Shown one piece after another: positions 33,959 to 42,852 of a DNA stretch of 64,000 bases (position 1 is its first letter; each line of letters starts with the position of its first letter). A model generated the notes under the pieces. The model had not been told where the DNA came from. It saw only the letters and a list, made by a program, of their open reading frames with translations, and ran no database searches. A program made the translations under genes and the position numbers. The DNA is from CAZAPG01 sp964486935 (lineage in GTDB: Bacteria > Chloroflexota > Anaerolineae > 4572-78 > J111): contig CAZAPG010000001.1 of NCBI GenBank assembly GCA_964486935.1, forward strand, positions 62,001 to 126,000, read 5' to 3'.

Positions 33959-35338
33959 TTACGCCACTAAAATTGGCTCATCGGCGGGGATGGCTACCAG
34001 GTCGTATTCCATTGCGCCGGTAACAATCACCTGCGCCATCTGGCCGGGGGGTAACTCTTTTTCTACCACTACGTAGCCGTCAATTTCCGGCGCGTCGCGG
34101 TAGCTGCGGGTAATGCTCAGGCCGTTGTCCGCGCCATCTACCAGCACTTCAAGCCGTTTGCCCACGGCCAACTGGTTGCGCCGCAGCGAAATAGGCTGCT
34201 GAAAGGCCATCAACCGTTCCCACCGCTCTTGTTTGACTTCTTCATCCACCGGGTGGGGCAGGTGAAAGGCGGGCGTGCCCGGCTCCGGCGAAAAGGCGAA
34301 CGCCCCAACGCGGTCAAATTCCACGGCTTCCATAAAATCGAGCAGGCCCTGAAATTCGGCTTCGGTTTCGCCGGGGTAGCCAACAATAAACGTGGTCCGT
34401 AACACGGCGTCCGGCATGGCCTGTCGATAATATTCAATCCAGCGCAGCAGCCGGTCAACATTGTGCGGGCGGCGCATCCGTTTGAGCGTGTCGGGGTGGC
34501 CGTGCTGCAAAGGCATATCAATGTAGGGGATAATTTGAGGGTGCGCGGCCATCACCTCCACCAGTTTTTCGCTGGCGTGGCCGGGGTAGGCGTACATGAG
34601 CCGCCACCATTTGATGCCGGGCGCGGCGGCAACCAACTGCTCCAGCAGCAAGGGCAGGCCGTCCAGCTCGCCCCAATCGCGGCCATAGGCGGTGGTATCC
34701 TGGGCAATCAGGATGACTTCTTGCACCCCGGCGGCCTGCAATTGTTGGGCCTCGGCCAGCAGATGCTGGCGGGGGCGGCTGCGATTGAGTCCCTTAAAGC
34801 TGGGAATGGTGCAAAAGGCGCACGGCGCGGAGCAGCCATCGCTGATTTTTAGATAGGCGCTGGCGCGGCCCACATCCACCCGCTGCCGGTTTAGAGCCAC
34901 CGTTTCGATGGGGGTGTCGCCGGTTTCGGGCAGGTGGTATAGCGGCTCCGGGCGCTTGTTGGCCCGCAGTTTCTGAATGAAGGGCACAATGTCGGTCCAG
35001 GCCCGCGTGCCGATAAGTCCATCCAGCCCTTTAACCTGGCGAGTCACTTCGCTGCCAAACCGCTGGGCCATGCATCCGGCGGCAATGAGCAGTTGACCCT
35101 TGCGTTTGAGTTGCGCCAGCTCTTGCAGGGCTTGTATCGACTCATCTTTGGCTGCCTGTAAAAAGCCACAGGTGTTGACAATCAACACATCGGCCCGGCG
35201 GGGGTCATTCACCCCGTTGTAGCTGGCTTGCAGCAGCATCTCGCTGATGCCTTCGCTGTCGAACACATTTTTGGGGCAGCCCATAGTCAGCAGATAAAAC
35301 GTAGGTTCTTTTGGTTGGTAACGATGTTTTTTAGCCAT
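33959..35338 (-). CDS. rimO: RimO, ribosomal protein S12 methylthiotransferase
   Basis: Radical-SAM methylthiotransferase that modifies an aspartate of ribosomal protein S12. 459 residues with the UPF0004 domain (TMGCPKNVFDSEG, VNTCGFL and AAGCMAQRF giving three cluster cysteines), the radical SAM motif CSAPCAFC, and a C-terminal TRAM domain (about 385-455). NTCGF and the GCPKN start distinguish RimO from MiaB. It is monocistronic, followed by a terminator. Confidence 0.94.
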   Translation of the reverse strand: MAKKHRYQPKEPTFYLLTMGCPKNVFDSEGISEMLLQASYNGVNDPRRADVLIVNTCGFLQAAKDESIQALQELAQLKRKGQLLIAAGCMAQRFGSEVTRQVKGLDGLIGTRAWTDIVPFIQKLRANKRPEPLYHLPETGDTPIETVALNRQRVDVGRASAYLKISDGCSAPCAFCTIPSFKGLNRSRPRQHLLAEAQQLQAAGVQEVILIAQDTTAYGRDWGELDGLPLLLEQLVAAAPGIKWWRLMYAYPGHASEKLVEVMAAHPQIIPYIDMPLQHGHPDTLKRMRRPHNVDRLLRWIEYYRQAMPDAVLRTTFIVGYPGETEAEFQGLLDFMEAVEFDRVGAFAFSPEPGTPAFHLPHPVDEEVKQERWERLMAFQQPISLRRNQLAVGKRLEVLVDGADNGLSITRSYRDAPEIDGYVVVEKELPPGQMAQVIVTGAMEYDLVAIPADEPILVA

Positions 35339-35357
35339 AAATCCGTGACAAAATAAA

Positions 35358-35377
35358 ACCGGGCCAGGCCCGGTAGG
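35358..35377 (-). terminator. Rho-independent terminator after the FHA operon
   Basis: Palindrome ACCGGGCC-A-GGCCCGGT, forming a six-base stem with a five-base loop. On the minus strand TTTATTTT follows. It lies between the 59-residue protein gene and rimO. Confidence 0.75.
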
Positions 35378-35425
35378 GTGTTTCGCTTTAATGAGAGCAA
35401 ACTATAGCATGGCCGGGCCAAAAAA

Positions 35426-35605
35426 TCAATATAACGCGCTTCGCCTGCGCACCCAGCCTGCGGCTTTAAACGCCAGAGCGACAACCAGACCCAGCACCGC
35501 GCCGGCCACAAACGATGTCGCGCTCTGGTCAATTAAACCGGCAATGATGAATCCAATCATCACGCCGTTAAACAGCCAACTGATTTTCTTGAATGATTTT
35601 CGCAT
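35426..35605 (-). CDS. Small membrane protein, 59 residues
   Basis: Starts MRKSFKKISWLFNGVMIG and contains a long hydrophobic stretch (about residues 10-24 and 30-50) with a basic C-terminus (WVRRRSALY), so two membrane helices are possible. It begins 12 bp after the stop of the FHA gene and ends before a terminator, which suggests co-transcription. The ribosome binding site is weak. No family recognised. Confidence 0.6.
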   Translation of the reverse strand: MRKSFKKISWLFNGVMIGFIIAGLIDQSATSFVAGAVLGLVVALAFKAAGWVRRRSALY

Positions 35606-35617
35606 AGGCAGAAATTA

Positions 35618-36151
35618 TTATTGCGAGTCGATAATCGGATGGGTTATAAGCTCTATTTCAATTAGTAACTTGCCACATTGCAGCGTGTCGCCATTGTTAA
35701 GGGGTTCGGGGTTATGAGAAGCTACTCTTTTGCCATTAAGATAAGTGCCATTGATGCTGCCTACATCTTCTATTATCACCTGATTCTCTGTTTTGGTTAT
35801 AACGGCGTGCCGGCGAGAAACGCTTTTATCCGGGGCAATATCATCGGTAACATCAACCTCTGGAAAAATATTTGAGTCCGGGTCGCCTCGTCCTATCAGA
35901 ATTGATTTTTCCAGCGACATTTCCACAATCCGTTTTTCGGGACCAATCCTTAGCCTGATAGCTGTTGGGGCAAGGCTGGGTTGAGGACGGGCCACAGATT
36001 CTATTTCAAGCGTCTCGCCCATCCAGCCGGTTTCGTCGGCTGCCAGCGGGTCGGTCTTCTTTCGGCCATCTTCAAGCAAATAAGCGCCACACTGATTACA
36101 ATACAGCGCGTTAATAACGTTCTCGGCCTGACAGGCTGGACATATTATCAT
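35618..36151 (-). CDS. Zinc-ribbon and FHA-domain protein
   Basis: 177 residues from the ATG at 36151 (AAGGA upstream; an ATG 9 bp earlier is too close to that site). The N-terminal zinc ribbon has two CxxC pairs (CPACQAEN and CNQCGAYL). The C-terminal FHA domain (about 85-165) shows the phosphothreonine-binding pattern LIGRGD, SRRHAVI and SINGTYLNG. It probably reads Ser/Thr phosphorylation; two phosphatases are encoded at 47448-48943. Confidence 0.87.
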   Translation of the reverse strand: MIICPACQAENVINALYCNQCGAYLLEDGRKKTDPLAADETGWMGETLEIESVARPQPSLAPTAIRLRIGPEKRIVEMSLEKSILIGRGDPDSNIFPEVDVTDDIAPDKSVSRRHAVITKTENQVIIEDVGSINGTYLNGKRVASHNPEPLNNGDTLQCGKLLIEIELITHPIIDSQ

Positions 36152-36247
36152 GGCGTGCATCCTTCATTCACTTCAATCGCTAGAGTGCGTCCAGAATTTT
36201 TGGAAAGCACAAGGGGGAATTGGGGGATACCCCCACACCCCCCGTCC

Positions 36248-36268
36248 TCCTAAAATGTCGGACACACC
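36248..36268. repeat. Short dispersed repeat, copy 1
   Basis: 21 bases, TCCTAAAAT followed by a GGAC-containing tail, matching 39497-39517 at 18 of 21 positions. Both copies lie 5' of minus-strand genes. The flanks contain runs of G and C. Confidence 0.4.
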
Positions 36269-36384
36269 CCAATCGCTGTTAGCGCAACATAACTTTATAC
36301 TACCATGATACAATAATATTATGTGAAGTGCTGCCGATTCAGCCACTTGAGGTTTAAAATCTTTAAGTTGTTAAGAAAAAATAA

Positions 36385-36401
36385 CCGGGCAGCAAACCCG
36401 G
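36385..36401 (-). terminator. Rho-independent terminator after the DUF1684 gene
   Basis: Arms CCGGG and CCCGG with a 7-nt loop; on the minus strand TTATTTTTTC follows. Confidence 0.72.
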
Positions 36402-36426
36402 ATGCAGGGATATGGCAAGGCTGGTT

Positions 36427-37053
36427 TTATTCAGGGTGTTCGGGTTTCTCAAAGGCCTTCTCTCCGGCCCGAATAGATATTTTAAGCCAGTTTTCAACGG
36501 GCGGCAAGGGGCAAGAGTAATCTTCTGAATAGGCGCAGAAAGGGTTGTAAGCCAGGTTGAAATCAACCACAATTTCGCCGCTGGCTAATGCCTCCGGCTC
36601 CAGGTAGCGACCCGCCCCGTAGGTTTCGTTGCCGCTGGTAGCATCGCGGAAGGGCAGAAACAGCTCATCGTGGTCATCGGATTTGTAGATAGCCAGTTGG
36701 ACCGGTTGGCCTTCCACCTCAAAAGATACGACGCCAATGCGGTAGTAGGCGCGCTCATCGCCGGTGCTGGTTTGAAACGTGAGCGGCTCCGGCTCGTCGG
36801 CCCGCTCCAGCAACAGCGTGTAGCGATAGTCCGGCTGAGGCGGGTAATAATTCAGGCCGGTAAAACTGGCCCGGTCTTGAATAGGGCTGTAGGGGCTGCT
36901 GCGAAAAAAGCGGTCTTTTTCGGCGCGGTTGGCCTCAATCATATCAATATAAAAGCTGGCTGAGGATTGGCGGTGTTCCGCCTGAGTGTGCGCTGCCGGT
37001 TTGGTTTCCTCATCGCCGGTAAAGATTTTTTTGATATTCTCAAAAATTCCCAT
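36427..37053 (-). CDS. DUF1684 domain-containing protein
   Basis: 208 residues. The DUF1684 core is recognised from RAEKDRFFRSSPYSPI, YYRIGVVSFEVEGQPVQLAIY, LFLPFRDATSGNETYGAGRY and FNLAYNPFCAYSEDYSCPLPP. Members are widespread in bacteria without a proven role. AAGGAA lies upstream of the ATG. It follows the copper ATPase by 69 bp on the same strand, with a terminator after it. Confidence 0.85.
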   Translation of the reverse strand: MGIFENIKKIFTGDEETKPAAHTQAEHRQSSASFYIDMIEANRAEKDRFFRSSPYSPIQDRASFTGLNYYPPQPDYRYTLLLERADEPEPLTFQTSTGDERAYYRIGVVSFEVEGQPVQLAIYKSDDHDELFLPFRDATSGNETYGAGRYLEPEALASGEIVVDFNLAYNPFCAYSEDYSCPLPPVENWLKISIRAGEKAFEKPEHPE

Positions 37054-37122
37054 AATTTTATTCCTTGAGTAAACCCTTTGGACTTTTCTCTTGACGCAAA
37101 GATTTGAGGCTTCCTTACCAGC

Positions 37123-39423
37123 CTACTCAATCTTCGCCCCGCGCAAGCGCAGGCTGTTACCCACCACCGTCACCGAGCTGAAGGCCATAGCAAAGGCGGC
37201 CATCGCCGGATGAAGCTCTCGCAGGTAAACCGGCAGGCCCGGCATAAAGAGCGCCAGCGCCCCGGCGGCCACCGGAATCAGAACCACGTTGTAGGCAAAT
37301 GCCCAGAACAGATTTTGTTTGATAGTTCGCATCGTGACCCGACTTAGCTTGATGGCCCGGGCCACGCCGCGCAAATCGCCGCTAATCAGAGTGATGCCGG
37401 CAGTTTCCATCGCCACATCCGTGCCGGTGCCAATGGCAATGCCTACATCGGCCTGGGCCAGGGCCGGCGCGTCGTTGACGCCATCGCCCACCATGCCCAC
37501 CAGCTTTCCGGCCTGCTGTAATTGGGCAATTTCGTTCGACTTGTCGCCCGGCAGCACCTCGGCCAGCACCTCATTAATGCCGGCAGCGGCGGCAATAGCC
37601 CGGGCCGTGGCCTGGTTGTCGCCGGTAATCATGGCGACCCGCATGCCCAGCCGCTCAAGCGCGGCGATGGCTCCGGCAGCCTCCTCTTTCAGGGTGTCGG
37701 CAATGCCAAAAACGGCTCTGGCCTGACCGTCAACCGCTACCCACATGGCGGTTTGGGCCTGCTGCTGCAACCGCTCGGCCTGCTGCCTTAACCCATTGAA
37801 GCTGACCTTCCGGCTTTCCATCAGGCGCAAATTACCCAGCAAAAGCCGGCGCCCTTCAACCGTAGCCGACACGCCCTGCCCGGCAATGGCCTCGAAGGCG
37901 GCAGGTTCGCTCAAACTCAACCCCCTTTCCTGCGCCGCCTGCACAATGGCCGCCGCCAGCGGATGCTCCGAACCGCGCTCGGCAGATGCCGCCAGTTGCA
38001 GTAGCGTTGAGTGCTGAGTGTTGAGTGTTAAGTTTTGAGTCAATTGTTCATTATTAATTGAGATGACCGCCGGCTGGCCTTTGGTGAGCGTGCCGGTTTT
38101 ATCTAAAACAATGGTGTTCAGTTTGTGGGCCAGTTCCAGGGCGGCGCTGTTTTTAAACAGAATACCCAGCCCGGCCCCCTTGCCCATGCCCACCACTATG
38201 GCTGTTGGCGTAGCCAGCCCCAACGCGCAGGGGCAGGCAATCAACAGCACCGCCACCAGCCGAATCATCGCCGTGGTAAAGCTGGCCCCGCTGACCAGCC
38301 AGATAACAAAGGTGAGCGCGGCAATGGCCATAACCGCCGGCACAAAAATGGCGGCAATTTTATCGGCCAGGGCCTGAATGGGCGCTTTTGACCCCTGCGC
38401 CTGCTCCACCAGCCGGATAATCTGGGCCAGCGCGCTCTCCTGGCCCACTTTGGCGGCTCTGATTTTGAGGCGGCCCTGTATGTTGAGGGTAGCGCCTATT
38501 ACCTCATCGCCGGCCTGCTTGTCAACCGGCAAACTTTCGCCGGTTAGCATCGACTCATCAACCGTGGAATAGCCGCCCACCACCTGCCCGTCAACCGGAA
38601 TCTTTTCGCCAGGCCGCACAATGACAATATCGCCCACCGCAACCTGTTCTATTGGCAGGTCAACTTCCTGGCCGTTGCGCTCTACGCGGGCGGTTTTGGC
38701 GCGCAGCCCGGCCAGGCTTTTGATGGCCGCGCTGGTTTTGCCCTTGGCCCGCGCCTCCATTAATTTGCCAAAGGTAATCAGGGTGATGATTGTGGCCGAG
38801 GTTTCAAAGTAGGTGGGCGCTTGCAGCAAACCCACGGTCGCCACCACCGAATAGAGATAGGTGGCCGTGGCCCCCAACGCCACCAGCACATCCATATTGG
38901 CCCAGCCGCTGCGTAAGCTTTTGTAGGCCCCGGTGTAATAATCCCAGCCGGTGTAAAACTGCACCGGCGTGGCCAGCAGCCACAGCACAAAATTAACCCA
39001 AACAGGGTAGACCCACCGGTCCAGCGAGTCGAAGGCGTGAACGGTGAGAAAGAGCATTAGCCAGTTGTGGGCAATTAAAAAAGTCAGGCCGGTAAAAAAC
39101 AGGCCGACCATTAGTTTGCGGGTTTTATCACTGATTTCCCGCGCTCGCGCGACCTCTTCCGCATCAGCCGGCGTTTGCCCGGTATCGATGCGAACCACGC
39201 CGTAGCCGGCTTTTTCAACAGCGGCTACCATCTCGGCCTGGCTAACCAAACCGGGGATGTATTCCACAATGGCCTTTTCGGTGGCAAAATTGACCGCTGC
39301 TTTTTGGATACCCGGCACTTTTTTATTGAGAACGCGTTCAACCGTGTTGACGCAATTGGCGCAGGTCATACCGGTAATGGCCAGTTCCAGCGTGGCGGTT
39401 TGGATTTGTTTTTGAGTAGTCAT
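37123..39423 (-). CDS. copA: Copper-translocating P1B-type ATPase
   Basis: 766 residues. It has an N-terminal heavy-metal domain with GMTCANCV, eight predicted membrane helices, the ion-site CPC (LIACPCALGLATP), the phosphorylation motif DKTGTLTKG, the nucleotide-domain SEHPLA and the hinge MITGDNQATA/GDGVNDAPAL. It exports Cu(I). Residues about 455-473, between the phosphorylation motif and the HP motif, are encoded by five tandem 7-bp repeats, an unusual insertion. No chaperone or regulator gene is adjacent. Confidence 0.93.
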   Translation of the reverse strand: MTTQKQIQTATLELAITGMTCANCVNTVERVLNKKVPGIQKAAVNFATEKAIVEYIPGLVSQAEMVAAVEKAGYGVVRIDTGQTPADAEEVARAREISDKTRKLMVGLFFTGLTFLIAHNWLMLFLTVHAFDSLDRWVYPVWVNFVLWLLATPVQFYTGWDYYTGAYKSLRSGWANMDVLVALGATATYLYSVVATVGLLQAPTYFETSATIITLITFGKLMEARAKGKTSAAIKSLAGLRAKTARVERNGQEVDLPIEQVAVGDIVIVRPGEKIPVDGQVVGGYSTVDESMLTGESLPVDKQAGDEVIGATLNIQGRLKIRAAKVGQESALAQIIRLVEQAQGSKAPIQALADKIAAIFVPAVMAIAALTFVIWLVSGASFTTAMIRLVAVLLIACPCALGLATPTAIVVGMGKGAGLGILFKNSAALELAHKLNTIVLDKTGTLTKGQPAVISINNEQLTQNLTLNTQHSTLLQLAASAERGSEHPLAAAIVQAAQERGLSLSEPAAFEAIAGQGVSATVEGRRLLLGNLRLMESRKVSFNGLRQQAERLQQQAQTAMWVAVDGQARAVFGIADTLKEEAAGAIAALERLGMRVAMITGDNQATARAIAAAAGINEVLAEVLPGDKSNEIAQLQQAGKLVGMVGDGVNDAPALAQADVGIAIGTGTDVAMETAGITLISGDLRGVARAIKLSRVTMRTIKQNLFWAFAYNVVLIPVAAGALALFMPGLPVYLRELHPAMAAFAMAFSSVTVVGNSLRLRGAKIE
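38007..38041. repeat. Five tandem heptamers inside copA
   Basis: TTGAGTG, CTGAGTG, TTGAGTG, TTAAGTT, TTGAGTC in direct succession. They read through in frame on the minus strand as part of the ATPase nucleotide-binding region. Confidence 0.8.
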
Positions 39424-39496
39424 TGGTTAACGTCTCAGATTACAAGCTTATTGAACTCACAAAACTGTGTAGATTGTATTGGGGTCTGCCCCAATT

Positions 39497-39517
39497 TCCT
39501 AAAATTTGGGACGCACC
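39497..39517. repeat. Short dispersed repeat, copy 2
   Basis: Partner of 36248-36268 (18 of 21 bases identical), 74 bp upstream of the copper ATPase start. Confidence 0.4.
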
Positions 39518-39669
39518 TATTGTATTGTGTCACAAAGTAACCGACTTAACAAATATGGGAAAATTTTCAAAAGTTTTGCCCAAAAGTGTAGTAAAATGAC
39601 AAGAGCGGTGTATTACCAGGTGAGACCATCTCTTACTTGCCTGGGCCCAAAAATGTAGGAGTGGCGGTT

Positions 39670-40230
39670 TTGTTATTTGTCGCTATCAAGAAAGTGGCAG
39701 GAAAATTTAATACTTCGTCTGCCTCAGCGCTGGATTTTGCCGAACTGTTCCGGCAATTTTACCCGCGCGTTTACAACTATCTGCGCTACCGGGTAAATGT
39801 GCCGGAAGATGCCGAAGATTTGATTGGCGTGGTTTTTGAAAGAGCTTACACCCATCAAGACCAGTTTGATGCACACAAAGGCGATTTTGCCACCTGGCTG
39901 TTTCGGATTGCGCACAACACGCTGGCCAACTATTACCGGAGTAAAGAACGTCGCTCGGCGTGGGAGTCTGGTCAGGAATTGCCGGAAGATTTAACCACGC
40001 CAGAGGTCTCGCCAGAAAGCCAGATAATCCGGCAGGAAACGATTGCTCAACTGTTGCAGGGGTTATCCCGGTTGAGCGAACGCGACCAGGAAATTATCAG
40101 CCTTAAATTTGCCGGTCGCCTGAGTAACAAAGAAATTGGCCAGGTGATGGAGCTGAAAGAAAAAACGGTTAGCGTTGTATTATTGCGGGCAATGCGTCGC
40201 CTGCATAAAGAAGTGGAAGAGAATTTGTAA
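39670..40230 (+). CDS. ECF-type RNA polymerase sigma factor
   Basis: Region 2 is seen in FRQFYPRVYNYLRYRVN, DAEDLIGVVFERAY and FATWLFRIAHNTLANYYR; region 4 in LSRLSERDQEIISLKFAGRLSNKEIGQVM. About 186 residues from the TTG at 39670, which has AGGAG 8 nt upstream; a TTG at 39637 and a GTG at 39661 are alternatives. Its stop overlaps the ATG of the next gene (TAATG), so it is translationally coupled to its probable anti-sigma partner. Its target genes are unknown. Confidence 0.85.
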   Translation: MLFVAIKKVAGKFNTSSASALDFAELFRQFYPRVYNYLRYRVNVPEDAEDLIGVVFERAYTHQDQFDAHKGDFATWLFRIAHNTLANYYRSKERRSAWESGQELPEDLTTPEVSPESQIIRQETIAQLLQGLSRLSERDQEIISLKFAGRLSNKEIGQVMELKEKTVSVVLLRAMRRLHKEVEENL

Positions 40231-41189
40231 TGAACGAGCAGCAAGTTGCCGATATTTTTAGCGAACAAATTGATCGCTTGCTGCAAGGGCAAGAGATAGC
40301 GCTACCGGCCAATGCCGGCGAGTTGCGCCAGTTGTTGGGGTTGAGCCGCCAATTTGCCCAGATTGGGTTTCAACCCGGCCCGGCAGCCCAGGCCGCGTTT
40401 CAGGCCCAACTGGCCGGTTGGTTTGGCAATGGCGCAGCCACTATTTTGGGGTTGCCCAAATTGTTGTTTTTTGTTTTGAGCGCCGGCCTGTTGGTGCTTG
40501 CAACCGGAGTGGGGATATCGGTAACGGTTCCGCTGGTTGAGTCGTTTGGGTTTGGCTCTAACCAGCAGATAGCTCCGCAACAAATTACCCCAACGCCGGC
40601 CACCGATGCCCCGGATTCCGGCCATGCGCCGGCAGGAGAGTCATCAGAATCTGCGCCGGGTCCGGCCAACAGTTCTCAGGGCGACTCCCTGAGAACGACC
40701 ACAAACTCGCAGGGCGACACCATTGTGCCGTCCAACGCGTCAAAAGAAGAAACGCTGCCCGGTTCGCCCTCTACCGGCGATACGCTGCCTTTACCCACCT
40801 CTACCCCTACCCCTATCGTTACCTCTACACCGGAGCCAACGGCAACACCGGTTAGCAGTAACCCGGATAACGATATCGGCGCAACAGATGATAGCTCCCT
40901 GTCCGGCGCTGGGGACTCTTCAACAACTGCCGGTGCAGAAGACAGCAACCCGCCAGTTGAAGGGGATCACGACCGGGGCCATGGCAACGACCCTGACGGT
41001 TTTGACGAAGACAACCCCGGCAACAGCGACGGTATTCAAGGCAACCCCGGCAACGGGGGAGATGTGAGCGATTTTAGCCGGGGCAACGAGGGCGGCGGCG
41101 GTGGTCAGAGCGGCGGCGGTAACAGCGGCGGCAACCCGGGTAGAGGAGGCGGTCAGGGTGGCGGCCAGGGTAGAGGCAGAAACAACTAA
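40230..41189 (+). CDS. Probable anti-sigma membrane protein with Ser/Thr- and Gly-rich tail
   Basis: 319 residues. The N-terminal 70 residues are cytoplasmic and helical (QQVADIFSEQIDRLLQGQ), followed by one membrane helix (about 78-102, LPKLLFFVLSAGLLVLATGV). The outer part is a Pro/Ser/Thr-rich stretch and a Gly/Asn-rich C-terminus ending GGQGRGRNN. The arrangement and translational coupling to the sigma gene fit an anti-sigma factor, though the zinc-binding motif of classical ones is absent. The tail resembles that of the protein at 41538-42833. Confidence 0.72.
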   Translation: MNEQQVADIFSEQIDRLLQGQEIALPANAGELRQLLGLSRQFAQIGFQPGPAAQAAFQAQLAGWFGNGAATILGLPKLLFFVLSAGLLVLATGVGISVTVPLVESFGFGSNQQIAPQQITPTPATDAPDSGHAPAGESSESAPGPANSSQGDSLRTTTNSQGDTIVPSNASKEETLPGSPSTGDTLPLPTSTPTPIVTSTPEPTATPVSSNPDNDIGATDDSSLSGAGDSSTTAGAEDSNPPVEGDHDRGHGNDPDGFDEDNPGNSDGIQGNPGNGGDVSDFSRGNEGGGGGQSGGGNSGGNPGRGGGQGGGQGRGRNN

Positions 41190-41231
41190 AGATTGCCGGA
41201 AGAAAAATTAATCGGGAGTCTGAAAATCTAA

Positions 41232-41435
41232 ATGAATCTGAGAATGCAACAAACTTTAACCATAATGTATTGTCCAACAACCAGAAAACCTGTGCCCGTT
41301 ACCGGCGTTGAAAAATCTATGCCCATTCCAAATGGTCGCGCTGTTTGGTGGCATTGTTCCGCTTGCGACGGTTGGCATATCTTGATTGAAGAAAATAATC
41401 AAACTATGCCAGCCACGTTCATATCTTTTGTGTAA
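41232..41435 (+). CDS. Small zinc-ribbon-like protein
   Basis: 67 residues, or 56 if translation starts at the internal Met before YCPTTRKPVPV. It carries one cysteine in YCPTT and a CxxC in HCSACDGWH, suggesting a metal-binding fold. Codon composition is more AT-rich than its neighbours. No clear ribosome binding site. It lies between the anti-sigma gene and the repeat protein. Function unknown. Confidence 0.5.
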   Translation: MNLRMQQTLTIMYCPTTRKPVPVTGVEKSMPIPNGRAVWWHCSACDGWHILIEENNQTMPATFISFV

Positions 41436-41537
41436 ACAATTACGAAAACATTCGGTAGTTCAACATAAAACTAAAATTATTTATTTGCATTGATTATTTG
41501 CCTGTTCATAGTTAACCAGATTTTCAGGAGGTACAAG

Positions 41538-42833
41538 ATGTTTCATCTCAGCAGAAAATTAGCAATTACTATTTTAATTATTTTACTTTTCGCGGTTGTC
41601 CCCGTTATTCAGGCAGCGCCGCCGCTGCAAGAGCCGGAAAACGAGCCGGCGACCTCTCTGGGCGATTCTTTCAACCTTGATAAAGATGGCAACAACCTGG
41701 GCGATATCATGTCTGGTAGAAACGACAGGCGAGACACCGACGGCGACGGCATCCCCGATGTGGATGAAGGCGACGGCGACACCGACGGTGACGGCATCCC
41801 CGATTTTGAAGATACCGACAGCGACAACGACGGCATCCCCGATGTAGATGAAGGCGCGCTGGATACCGATGAGGATGGTACGCCCGATTATCTGGATGAC
41901 GACAGCGATAACGACGGGACGCCCGATGAAACTGAATGGACCACCGACACCGACGGCGATGGTATATCCGATTATCTGGAGGGTAACGCCGACTCCGATG
42001 AAGACGGTACGCCCGATTTTGAGGATGACGACAGCGATAACGACGGCATCCCCGATACGGATGAGGGTTTGGTTGATACCGATGGCGATGGAGTCCCCAA
42101 TTATTTGGATGACGACAGCGATAACGACGGCATTCTCGATGTAGATGAGGGCGCCGCCGATACCGATTCTGACGGAGTGCCCGATTATCTGGAGGGCACC
42201 GGCGATACCGATGGCGATGGCACGCCCGATTTTGAAGATACCGACACCGACGGCGACGGCATCCCCGATTATCTGGATAATGACGCCGAAGCCGGCGAAG
42301 AAGTCAAACAGCATCCGGTTGCCAGCGCCATTGCCGACTATTTTGACGTGGAGTATCAGCAAGTTAAAGATATTCACGAAAGCGGCTACGGTTTTGGTGT
42401 AATTGCCAAAGCCTACTTCTTTGCCGAAAAATTTGGCATTGAATTTAGCCAGCTCAACCAGATAATGGATGGCCAAACCCGAGGCTGGCGCAAGGTGCTG
42501 AACGAACTCAATGCCCTGAAAAATAATGGCGAAGAAATTGAGGTCATCTCAGAGCAGGGTAGTGGCAAAAAAGATAATCAATTCGACACCCCAGGCCAGG
42601 GCCGCCCCGAATACGCCGGGCCGCCGGCCCACGCCGGCGGTAACAAAGGAATCGCCGAATTTTCTGGGCCGGGTAACGGTAACGGCAACGGCAACAGAGG
42701 CGGTAATGGTAATGGTCACGGCGCAATTGGCCGGCCCAACAACGATTCCCCCGGCGGTGGTAATGGTGGCGGTAACGGCAGGGGCAACGGCAACGGCGGT
42801 GGCAACGGCCACGGTAGAGGCAGGAACAAATAA
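41538..42833 (+). CDS. Secreted calcium-binding (thrombospondin type 3 repeat) protein with helical domain and Gly/Asn-rich tail
   Basis: 431 residues from the ATG at 41538 with AGGAGG upstream. A signal peptide (about 1-26) is followed by roughly a dozen DTDGDGIPD-type repeats (about 60-255), which bind calcium in thrombospondin-3-like proteins. Residues about 265-340 form a separate helical region (YGFGVIAKAYFFAEKFGIEF). The C-terminus is Gly/Asn-rich and ends GNGHGRGRNK, like the preceding anti-sigma protein. It is probably a surface or matrix protein controlled by the neighbouring sigma factor; that link is inferred. Confidence 0.85.
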   Translation: MFHLSRKLAITILIILLFAVVPVIQAAPPLQEPENEPATSLGDSFNLDKDGNNLGDIMSGRNDRRDTDGDGIPDVDEGDGDTDGDGIPDFEDTDSDNDGIPDVDEGALDTDEDGTPDYLDDDSDNDGTPDETEWTTDTDGDGISDYLEGNADSDEDGTPDFEDDDSDNDGIPDTDEGLVDTDGDGVPNYLDDDSDNDGILDVDEGAADTDSDGVPDYLEGTGDTDGDGTPDFEDTDTDGDGIPDYLDNDAEAGEEVKQHPVASAIADYFDVEYQQVKDIHESGYGFGVIAKAYFFAEKFGIEFSQLNQIMDGQTRGWRKVLNELNALKNNGEEIEVISEQGSGKKDNQFDTPGQGRPEYAGPPAHAGGNKGIAEFSGPGNGNGNGNRGGNGNGHGAIGRPNNDSPGGGNGGGNGRGNGNGGGNGHGRGRNK

Positions 42834-42852
42834 TTAACTTGGCAACCAACCA

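Noticed and set aside
41583..42476. Long minus-strand frame opposite the calcium-repeat gene
   Set aside because: It is the complement of the Asp/Gly repeat codons and gives a low-complexity Ile/Val/Gly sequence.
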